From CAYZUC01 sp964481705 (lineage in GTDB: Bacteria; Bacillota; Clostridia; Lachnospirales; Lachnospiraceae), in the NCBI GenBank assembly GCA_964481705.1, contig CAYZUC010000128.1:1-7195 (forward strand): a stretch of DNA of 7,195 bases, given 5' to 3'. Below are positions 1 to 4,888 of this stretch, one piece after another. Position 1 is the first letter of the stretch. Every line of letters starts with the position of its first letter. The notes under the pieces are model-generated. The model did not search any database. It was not told the origin of the DNA and saw nothing but the letters and a program-made list of their open reading frames with translations. Both the position numbers and the translations under genes were made by a program.

Positions 1-112
1 TGGATAACATCTGATGAAGGAAGAACACCTTCTTCTGTTATCTGATTTATAGAAACTTATTAACCAAGTAGTCTTAATTGACTACACCATTATTATACTA
101 GGAGAGGGTAAA
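1..112. other. Leader/intercistronic stretch with two inverted repeats upstream of the ABC permeases
   Basis: This stretch holds two dyads and no convincing promoter. The first pairs GATAACA (3-9) with TGTTATC (36-42); inside it GAAGG (16-20) can pair with CCTTC (28-32), or alternatively GAAGAA (20-25) with TTCTTC (30-35). The second pairs GTAGTC (68-73) with GACTAC (80-85) around a 6-nt loop. A TATACT hexamer at 94-99 has no matching -35 box. In CUT1 sugar importers the solute-binding protein gene usually sits just upstream of the MalF-like gene, and a hairpin between them commonly tunes the amount of binding protein relative to permease. These dyads would fit that role, but the upstream gene is outside the window, so this is inference. 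Confidence 0.4.
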
Positions 113-1096
113 ATGGCAGCTGATCAACAAAAAAAGAGAAGGAAAGTGGAATACGGAAAATATGGCTATCTTTTCATTGCACCGTTTTTCATTGTGTTCC
201 TGTTATTCCAGTTTGGACCGTTGATTTATACAATCTGGATGAGCTTCATGGAGTATTACAAAAAGGGATTGAAGGAAGTAGGACCTACTTTCAATGGACT
301 GAAGAATTATAAAGCAGTAATCTTCGATAAAGGACAGATTTTTGGCACTATGACATTCCGTACGTTAAAGAATACGTTGTTCATGTGGCTGACAAACTTT
401 GTTCCGCAGATTCTGCTCTCCCTGCTGTTAGCTGCATGGTTTACAGATGTTAAAATTAAGCTGAAAGGCCAAGGAGCATACAAAATCATCGTTTACATGC
501 CAAATATCATTACTGCAGCTTCTATCGGTGTTTTGTTCTATTCCATGTTAAATAGTGCAGGACCGGTTACCATGATGATGAGAAATGCTGGTATTATATC
601 TAAGAATTTCGATTTTATGACAAATAAGCTTGCAACGCAATGCATTATAGCATTTATCCAATTCTGGATGTGGTATGGAAATACAATGGTCGTGTTGATT
701 GCAGGTATTCTTGGTATCAACCCCAGCCTGTTTGAGGCAGCGATGGTGGATGGAGCGAGCGGAACACAGATCTTTACAAAAATTACATTACCGTTGTTAA
801 AGCCAATCGTATTATTTACTCTCGTTACATCAGCTATTGGTGGACTTCAGATGTTTGATATCCCTTCTGTATTTAATGTTAATCAGGGTGGTGACGGACT
901 TCCGGATTTCGCTTCTACAACAATTACCATGTACATAAGAAAGCTGACCTTGACAGCCAGCGATTATGGAAAAGCATCAGCTGCTTCCATGATGTTGTTT
1001 GCAGTTACCTTGATTATCAGTGTACTGTTCTTCTACTTCCTGGGTGAGAAAGAGCCGGATTACTACAAAAAGGCAAAAAAAGGAGGTAAAAGATAA
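113..1096 (+). CDS. Carbohydrate ABC transporter permease, MalF-like subunit (CUT1 family)
   Basis: This is one of the two transmembrane subunits of a binding-protein-dependent sugar importer in the cytoplasmic membrane. The 327-residue protein has a short Lys/Arg-rich cytoplasmic N-terminus (about 6-11), a first membrane segment at about 18-43 and further hydrophobic segments near 86-110, 122-147, 175-200, 230-250 and 290-310. The diagnostic EAA loop, which docks on the ATPase, is complete at 208-231: EAAMVDGASG, then a Phe and a closing LPLLKP. The length is normal for MalF-like proteins lacking the extra periplasmic domain of enteric MalF. The ATG is preceded by AGGAGAGGG four bases upstream. 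Its stop overlaps the start of the next permease gene by one base, so the two are translationally coupled. The sugar cannot be read from the sequence. No ATPase gene follows; Firmicute CUT1 systems often share a distant MsmX-type ATPase. Confidence 0.95.
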   Translation: MAADQQKKRRKVEYGKYGYLFIAPFFIVFLLFQFGPLIYTIWMSFMEYYKKGLKEVGPTFNGLKNYKAVIFDKGQIFGTMTFRTLKNTLFMWLTNFVPQILLSLLLAAWFTDVKIKLKGQGAYKIIVYMPNIITAASIGVLFYSMLNSAGPVTMMMRNAGIISKNFDFMTNKLATQCIIAFIQFWMWYGNTMVVLIAGILGINPSLFEAAMVDGASGTQIFTKITLPLLKPIVLFTLVTSAIGGLQMFDIPSVFNVNQGGDGLPDFASTTITMYIRKLTLTASDYGKASAASMMLFAVTLIISVLFFYFLGEKEPDYYKKAKKGGKR

Positions 1097-1968
1097 TGGA
1101 TATCAATTCAAAAGACAAGAGCTATAGCGCTCAGATTGCCAGAAAAAAAACAATCCGTCATATTGTTTGCATATTCCTCTGTATATTAAGTTTGTTTCCT
1201 TTTTACCTGACGATTATTAATGCAACCAGAAACAGTGCGGACATTCAGAAAGGAATCTCGCTGATTCCAAGTGTATATTTCCAGAGTAATATGAATAAGC
1301 TTCTTGCAAAAGCACAGGGTGTTGGAACACCACTTTGGAAAGCAATGTTTAACAGTTTATCGATAGCAATACCAGCTACCATACTTCAGGTTTACTTTGC
1401 ATCCATGACCGCTTATGGTATTCATGCATATCAGTTCCGTTTAAAGAGACTTACATGGTCCTTTATCCTTGGAATTATGATGATTCCTACGCAGGTTTCT
1501 ATCATTGGTTTCTATAAGATGATGATTGCAACACATTTAAATGATTCTTATTTACCATTGATTATTCCTGTTATTGCAGCACCATCTACCGTATTCTTTA
1601 TGAGACAGTATATGCGAACGGCACTTTCGCTTGAAATTGTGGAAGCTGCACGTATTGATGGATCAGGAGAGCTACATACGTTCAACTGGATTGTTACACC
1701 ACTTATGAAACCAGCACTTGCAACACAGGCGATTTTCGCATTCATTGCTTCATGGAATAACCTGTTTACTCCTTCTATCATTTTGAATTCGTCAAATAAA
1801 TATACGTTACCTATGTTCGTACAGTTACTTCGTACCGAACAGTTCCGTACAGACTTTGGTGTCGTGTATACTGCAATTTTAATTACAGTATTACCTTTGT
1901 TGGTTGTTTACTTTGCATTGTCCAAGTACATCGTAGCAGGTGTAGCACTTGGTGGTGTAAAAGAATAA
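1096..1968 (+). CDS. Carbohydrate ABC transporter permease, MalG-like subunit (CUT1 family)
   Basis: This is the second membrane subunit of the sugar importer and is expected to pair with the MalF-like protein encoded just upstream. The 290-residue protein has hydrophobic segments at about 22-42, 86-110, 120-143, 150-170, 208-230 and 256-282. Its EAA loop is at 183-206 (EAARIDGSGE, closing with TPLMKP), a normal MalG-type variant. The C-terminus, ending in GGVKE, is typical of the family. The ATG lies in a TAATG overlap with the upstream stop, and an AGGAGG ribosome binding site sits inside the end of that upstream gene (1081-1086). An intrinsic terminator follows about 50 bases after the stop, so this is the last gene of the transport unit. 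The substrate is undetermined. Confidence 0.95.
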   Translation: MDINSKDKSYSAQIARKKTIRHIVCIFLCILSLFPFYLTIINATRNSADIQKGISLIPSVYFQSNMNKLLAKAQGVGTPLWKAMFNSLSIAIPATILQVYFASMTAYGIHAYQFRLKRLTWSFILGIMMIPTQVSIIGFYKMMIATHLNDSYLPLIIPVIAAPSTVFFMRQYMRTALSLEIVEAARIDGSGELHTFNWIVTPLMKPALATQAIFAFIASWNNLFTPSIILNSSNKYTLPMFVQLLRTEQFRTDFGVVYTAILITVLPLLVVYFALSKYIVAGVALGGVKE

Positions 1969-2020
1969 TTTGCATACTTCGCTAATACGCTTTCCATTTT
2001 TGTCGGTTATTCCGACAGAG

Positions 2021-2056
2021 GTCTTCCGCTTTCTCCGGGCGGGAGACTTTTTCTTT
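2021..2056 (+). terminator. Intrinsic terminator after the sugar permease genes
   Basis: GTCTTCCGC (2021-2029) pairs with GCGGGAGAC (2039-2047) in a 9-bp stem with one G-T wobble, followed directly by TTTTTCTTT. A smaller hairpin, TGTCGG (2001-2006) with CCGACA (2012-2017), lies just before it. This is a textbook Rho-independent terminator and closes the importer operon. Confidence 0.9.
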
Positions 2057-2067
2057 AGGAAATTTTT

Positions 2068-2097
2068 ATGATTAGAAAAATGAAGATATGATATACT
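2068..2097 (+). promoter_or_regulatory. Probable sigma-A promoter of the DUF1700 gene (good -10, weak -35)
   Basis: A TATACT hexamer at 2092-2097 matches the -10 consensus in 5 of 6 positions and is the best candidate after the terminator. The -35 side is poor: TGATTA at 2069-2074 has a 17-bp spacer but little resemblance to TTGACA. Transcription would begin near 2104, which agrees with translation starting at 2137. Confidence 0.45.
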
Positions 2098-2136
2098 GTG
2101 AGTACGCAGAGCAGAACAGAAGAAAGGAATCTGAAT

Positions 2137-2577
2137 ATGACGAAACAGGACTTTTTGGATAAGCTGAGAAGAGCGTTAACCGGAGAAGTGAATGCAGATG
2201 TTATTCAAGAGAATATCCGATTCTATGATGAGTATTTTATGATAGAGGAGAGAAAGGGCAGAACGGAGCAGGAGATACTGGCGGAGCTTGGTGAGCCTAG
2301 ACTGCTTGCTAAGACGATTATTGATACAACAAGTAAGGAGAATGGAGCATACTGTAAGACTTCCTACGAGGAGGAATCTTTTGATCAGGAAGAAAATACA
2401 GGAGAAAAGAGAACCTTTCGAACGCTTCGATTGCCTATGTGGCTCATATTGGGAGCGGTTGTAATCATTTTAATACTTCTAATGGTAGGCGTGGGCGCAT
2501 TGGTTATTAAGCTGCTGCCGATACTACTACCCGTACTGTTAATTTTGTATTTATGGAATGTTTTTCAGAATCGATGA
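2137..2577 (+). CDS. HAAS/DUF1700 domain membrane protein
   Basis: This is a small membrane protein of 146 residues. The N-terminal 65 residues match the HAAS/DUF1700 pattern seen in Firmicutes: MTKQDFLDKLRRAL, then a YDEYF motif (30-34), then LAELGEPRLLAKTII (48-62). A polar, acidic linker follows (65-95), then a long hydrophobic stretch at about 100-140 that could hold two membrane passes, ending with a short NVFQNR tail. The ATG at 2137 is chosen because AGAAAGGAA lies just upstream; an in-frame GTG at 2098 abuts the -10 box and would precede the transcription start. Family members are often encoded beside PadR-type regulators and are thought to act in membrane-linked control, but no PadR gene is here. 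The gene stands alone between two terminators. The family assignment is fairly firm and the function unknown. Confidence 0.85.
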   Translation: MTKQDFLDKLRRALTGEVNADVIQENIRFYDEYFMIEERKGRTEQEILAELGEPRLLAKTIIDTTSKENGAYCKTSYEEESFDQEENTGEKRTFRTLRLPMWLILGAVVIILILLMVGVGALVIKLLPILLPVLLILYLWNVFQNR

Positions 2578-2593
2578 GAAAATAATAAAGAGG

Positions 2594-2633
2594 AAAGGAA
2601 GACCTTGTGATGCGCGGAAAGGTCTTTCTTTTG
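2594..2633 (+). terminator. Intrinsic terminator after the DUF1700 gene
   Basis: AAAGGAAGACCTT (2594-2606) pairs with AAGGTCTTTCTTT (2619-2631), with a GACC/GGTC core, one G-T wobble and a 12-nt loop. A T-rich tail (CTTTT) is part of and follows the stem. It lies about 17 bases after the stop codon. Confidence 0.85.
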
Positions 2634-2648
2634 CATAAAAATGGACAG

Positions 2649-2681
2649 TATAATAGCCGGTAGGGGAACTACCGGCTATTA
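2649..2681. repeat. Perfect 13-bp inverted repeat overlapping a TATAAT hexamer
   Basis: TAATAGCCGGTAG (2651-2663) and CTACCGGCTATTA (2669-2681) are perfect reverse complements separated by GGGAA. The left arm overlaps a consensus TATAAT at 2649-2654, although no good -35 sequence lies upstream of it. The hairpin is not followed by a T-run, so it is a poor terminator as written. It could be a second, backup stop signal, a structured RNA 5' end, or an operator over a -10 box; the sequence does not decide between these. Confidence 0.6.
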
Positions 2682-2716
2682 ATGAGGGGAGTATAAATAA
2701 TTAATAAGGGGTTATC

Positions 2717-2751
2717 GTAAAAAGAATTTTTGAAGGGTAAACTCTTTTTAC
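2717..2751. repeat. 9-bp inverted repeat in the intergenic region
   Basis: GTAAAAAGA (2717-2725) and TCTTTTTAC (2743-2751) are perfect reverse complements with a 17-nt spacer. The arms are AT-rich, so stability as RNA is modest. Between this repeat and the 13-bp repeat upstream, GGGG runs recur (AGGGGAG at 2685, AAGGGG at 2707). I found no start codon with a useful reading frame in this part, so it appears noncoding. Confidence 0.4.
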
Positions 2752-2779
2752 AATGTAATCATATCATTGGTTTCTATAA

Positions 2780-2812
2780 AAATCAACACTTTTTCGAAAA
2801 TAATTTTGATTT
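2780..2812. repeat. Near-concentric dyad around TTTTCGAAAA
   Basis: AAATCAA (2780-2786) is the reverse complement of TTGATTT (2806-2812), and the 10-bp palindrome TTTTCGAAAA (2791-2800) sits almost exactly at the centre. The right arm overlaps a candidate -35 box (2806-2811). This geometry is what a protein-binding operator looks like. The TTTTTCGAA at 2790-2798 differs from the Spo0A box TTTGTCGAA at one position. The AT-rich context makes chance dyads more likely. Confidence 0.35.
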
Positions 2813-2834
2813 CATTTTTTGTTAATAATATAGG
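2806..2834 (+). promoter_or_regulatory. Candidate sigma-A promoter for the Ser/Asn-rich protein gene
   Basis: TTGATT (2806-2811) and TATAGG (2829-2834) are separated by 17 bp, each matching its sigma-A consensus in 4 of 6 positions. Transcription would start near 2841, giving a leader of about 80 nt before the ATG at 2922. Confidence 0.3.
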
Positions 2835-2845
2835 GAAAATATGGA

Positions 2846-2876
2846 TGAATAAGTGTAGTTGTTGTTAGGAATAATA
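2846..2876 (+). promoter_or_regulatory. Candidate sporulation-type (sigma-G-like) promoter
   Basis: TGAATA at 2846-2851 is followed after 18 bp by AATAATA at 2870-2876. The Bacillus sigma-G pattern, as remembered, is a GAATA-like -35 and a CATAnTA-like -10 about 17-18 bp apart, so only the leading C of the -10 differs. The surrounding DNA is very AT-rich and such matches arise by chance, so this is tentative. It competes with the sigma-A-like candidate upstream. Confidence 0.25.
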
Positions 2877-2921
2877 TCAATGTAACTAAAAACTATTAAT
2901 TTTGAAAGGTGTGATGTTGAT

Positions 2922-3215
2922 ATGGCAGACAGCAAAAATGAATCCATGAATCAGACAAACAAGTCCGGTACATCCGAGGCGGGAAATTCCACAAATTCAA
3001 GTAATTCCACAAACTCCAGTAACTCTTCCAACTCCAGCAACTCCAGCAACTCAAACAACTCCAGTAACTCTTCAAACTCCAGTAACTCATCAAATTCGAG
3101 TAACTCCAATAATTCATCAAATTCGAGTAACTCTAATAACTCTTCAAATCAGAGCAGTTCAAAGAACAAGTCTTCTAACTCTGGTAACTCTTTTATGGAT
3201 GACAGAGATCTGTAG
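2922..3215 (+). CDS. Ser/Asn-rich low-complexity protein of unknown function
   Basis: The family is not recognised. The 97-residue product is about 42 Ser and 28 Asn. A short polar N-terminus (1-21, with Lys, Glu, Gln, Thr) leads into repeated Asn-Ser-Ser triplets across about 22-79, with an occasional NSN or NST variant, then a Lys-containing stretch and a distinct acidic end, FMDDRDL. No signal peptide, membrane segment, Cys or hydrophobic core is visible, so it should be soluble and disordered. The gene looks real: GAAAGGTGTGATG lies just before the ATG, the frame stays open through a repeat using all six Ser codons, and a terminator follows. It has its own AT-rich upstream region with promoter candidates. 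Small, polar, disordered proteins of this size include spore and stress proteins, but assigning it there is inference. Confidence 0.75.
   Translation: MADSKNESMNQTNKSGTSEAGNSTNSSNSTNSSNSSNSSNSSNSNNSSNSSNSSNSSNSSNSNNSSNSSNSNNSSNQSSSKNKSSNSGNSFMDDRDL
3084..3137 (+). repeat. 27-bp tandem duplication within the Ser/Asn-rich gene
   Basis: Units 3084-3110 and 3111-3137 agree at 25 of 27 positions, and both differences (3086/3113 and 3107/3134) are silent. Each encodes NSSNSSNSN. A looser 18-bp relation also exists between 3012-3029 and 3057-3074 (17 of 18 positions). These show growth of the coding repeat by in-frame duplication. Confidence 0.85.
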
Positions 3216-3225
3216 AAACATTTGA

Positions 3226-3234
3226 TTTGTCGAA
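3226..3234 (+). promoter_or_regulatory. Possible Spo0A box
   Basis: TTTGTCGAA matches the Spo0A-binding consensus at all nine positions. It lies 10 bases after the stop of the Ser/Asn-rich gene and about 130 bases before the rhodanese gene start, directly against the terminator stem. The position is not typical for controlling the upstream gene; if functional it would more likely act on the downstream operon. Confidence 0.3.
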
Positions 3235-3267
3235 AAACAGCGGAATCGGTAACGAGACCGCTGTTTA
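3235..3267 (+). terminator. Probable terminator hairpin after the Ser/Asn-rich gene
   Basis: AAACAGCGG (3235-3243) pairs perfectly with CCGCTGTTT (3258-3266) across a 14-nt loop. Extra As precede the stem, and the T-run after it is only three bases, within the stem itself, so termination efficiency may be partial. An inner CGGT/ACCG pairing offers an alternative fold. Confidence 0.65.
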
Positions 3268-3362
3268 TACATATACTATAACAAAGATGTCAGGATCCAA
3301 ATACTTGTATATAAGAAAGGCTTTATGGATTTCAGACACAGATAAAGAGAGAAGGAAAAGCT

Positions 3363-3686
3363 ATGCAGGTTGAGATTGTGAACCCGAGAGAAATAGATTC
3401 CTATCTGGAAGAAAAGAAGGCTATTGTTGTTGATGTCAGAAAAGAAAACGAGTTTATGAAAAAGCACATCAGAGGGGCTATTAACATACCTTTCGACGAA
3501 GATACTCGGGATGTAAGTGGGTATCGTAAGGGTGCTAATTACCTTCTATATTGTGAGCATGGAAATTTAAGTATGATTGCGGCTGGAATACTGATAAGAA
3601 AGGGAATATCAGCCAAAACGGCAGGAGGCGGAATATCTGCTTATAACGGTACTAATTTAGTTGACAGCGGCACGTCGCACCATTAA
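3363..3686 (+). CDS. Single-domain rhodanese-like protein
   Basis: This 107-residue cytoplasmic protein is a lone rhodanese (sulfurtransferase) domain, likely to carry sulfur as a persulfide on its active-site cysteine; the acceptor is unknown. Visible signatures are AIVVDVRKENEF (20-31) with the usual DVR, HIRGAINIPF (35-44) before the active site, the catalytic loop C64-EHGNLS after the LLYC strand, and GGGISAYNG near the end (88-96). The active-site loop has the normal six-residue length of a sulfurtransferase, and Cys64 is intact. The ATG follows AGAAGGAAA. The gene starts what looks like a five-gene operon, 33 bases ahead of the methyltransferase start. No clear promoter could be picked in the 95 bases between the upstream hairpin and this start; TATACT at 3272 and TATAAG at 3310 both lack a good -35. 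Confidence 0.9.
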   Translation: MQVEIVNPREIDSYLEEKKAIVVDVRKENEFMKKHIRGAINIPFDEDTRDVSGYRKGANYLLYCEHGNLSMIAAGILIRKGISAKTAGGGISAYNGTNLVDSGTSHH

Positions 3687-3719
3687 AATTGATTGTATAT
3701 GAGTAGGAATGGAGAACGA

Positions 3720-4874
3720 ATGAGAAAGTTTGATATTGTTGTGCCATGCCATTTTGGCCTGGAGTCTGTACTAAAGAAAGAGATAATAGATTTGGGATAC
3801 GATGTTACACTGGTAGAGGATGGAAGAATTACTTTTTCCGGTGATGAGGATGCTGTAGCCAGGGCGAATATTTTCCTTCGGACAGCGGAACGTATTCTAA
3901 TTAAAGTTGGGCGTTTTCGTGCTACGACATTTGATGAATTATTTGAAGGTACAAAAGCAATACCATGGGAGGAGTATATCCCAAAGAATGGGAAGTTCTG
4001 GGTCAAAAAGGCAGCAAGTGTGAAGAGCAGGCTTTTTAGCCCGACTGATATTCAATCAATTGTAAAAAAAGCAATTGTAGAGAAACTTAAAATGAGCTAT
4101 CATGTCGAATGGTTTCCGGAGGATGGAGAGTCATACCCATTAAGAGTATTTCTAATGAAGGATGAAGTAGTGATTGGTCTTGATACAACAGGCGAATCCT
4201 TACATAAAAGAGGGTATCGTAAATTGGTCAGCAAGGCACCGCTTGCAGAGAATCTTGCGGCATCTCTTATTATGCTGACACCATGGAGAGGTGACAGGAT
4301 TCTGGTTGATCCTTTTTGCGGATGCGGGACGATTCCCATTGAAGCAGCTATGATTGCAGCAAATATAGCACCTGGTATGAATCGTTCCTTTACAGCAGAG
4401 AGCTGGGATAATCTGATTGCCAAAAGAAACTGGTATGATTGTCTGGATGAGGCAAACGAGAACGTTGATCTGTCTGTGGAGACAGATATCCAGGGATATG
4501 ATATTGATCCAGACATTGTAAAGGCAGCACGTGAGAACGCGCAATTAGCCGGCGTTGAACATCTGATTCACTTCCAGCAAAGACCGGTGGCAGAGCTTCG
4601 CCATCCTAAGAAGTATGGGTTTATCATTACAAACCCTCCATATGGTGAGAGGATAGAAGAAAAAAAGAATCTTCCTGAGATTTATGGTGCATTAGGAAGA
4701 GCTTACCGTGAGCTTGACAGTTGGTCGGCATATGTGATTTCCAGTTGTGAAGAGACAGAAAAATTAATGGGACGAAAAGCAGATAAAAACCGAAAAATCT
4801 ATAATGGTATGATGAAGACATACTATTATATGTTTGTGGGACCCAAACCACCGAGACGTAAAATAGAAGAATAG
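3720..4874 (+). CDS. THUMP-domain class I rRNA methyltransferase (RlmL/YpsC family)
   Basis: This is an SAM-dependent RNA methyltransferase of the RlmL/YpsC family. E. coli RlmL makes m2G2445 in 23S rRNA, and this protein probably acts on 23S rRNA likewise. From the ATG at 3720 it has 384 residues. The N-terminal ferredoxin-like plus THUMP RNA-binding region covers about 1-155 and opens MRKFDIVVPCHFGLE, a typical family start. HKRGYR (162-167) leads into the catalytic domain. SAM-binding motif I is DPFCGCGT (197-204), and the catalytic motif is NPPYGER (305-311), the N-P-P-Y type used for exocyclic amino groups. The start at 3720 is preferred over an in-frame TTG at 3693 because GGAG lies five bases upstream and the family's N-terminus matches. 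It is about half the length of E. coli RlmL, which carries a second fused methyltransferase domain. It sits 14 bases before the amidase gene. Confidence 0.92.
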   Translation: MRKFDIVVPCHFGLESVLKKEIIDLGYDVTLVEDGRITFSGDEDAVARANIFLRTAERILIKVGRFRATTFDELFEGTKAIPWEEYIPKNGKFWVKKAASVKSRLFSPTDIQSIVKKAIVEKLKMSYHVEWFPEDGESYPLRVFLMKDEVVIGLDTTGESLHKRGYRKLVSKAPLAENLAASLIMLTPWRGDRILVDPFCGCGTIPIEAAMIAANIAPGMNRSFTAESWDNLIAKRNWYDCLDEANENVDLSVETDIQGYDIDPDIVKAARENAQLAGVEHLIHFQQRPVAELRHPKKYGFIITNPPYGERIEEKKNLPEIYGALGRAYRELDSWSAYVISSCEETEKLMGRKADKNRKIYNGMMKTYYYMFVGPKPPRRKIEE

Positions 4875-4888
4875 AAGAGCACAGAAGC

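Noticed and set aside
2098..2136. In-frame GTG start for the DUF1700 protein
   Set aside because: It directly follows the -10 hexamer and would lie before the transcription start; the ATG at 2137 has a good ribosome binding site and matches the family's N-terminus.
2845..2868. Seven-codon frame MNKCSCC resembling a cysteine leader peptide
   Set aside because: Only a weak GGG upstream, no attenuator hairpin pair or cysteine-related gene follows, and such short frames are common by chance.
2896..3120. Reverse-strand frame rich in Tyr, Trp and Ser opposite the Ser/Asn-rich gene
   Set aside because: It is the antisense reading of the AAC/TCC repeat; no ribosome binding site or family resemblance, while the forward frame has both a strong site and a sensible composition.
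3012..3137. CRISPR-like or satellite repeat array
   Set aside because: Period is 9 bp and in frame with an open reading frame; there are no unique spacers, so it is a coding repeat.
3693..3719. In-frame TTG start for the rRNA methyltransferase
   Set aside because: No ribosome binding site before it; GGAG sits five bases before the ATG at 3720, where family proteins begin.
4100..4544. Long reverse-strand frames inside the rRNA methyltransferase gene
   Set aside because: Both lie opposite the conserved catalytic domain and show no family features or ribosome binding sites.
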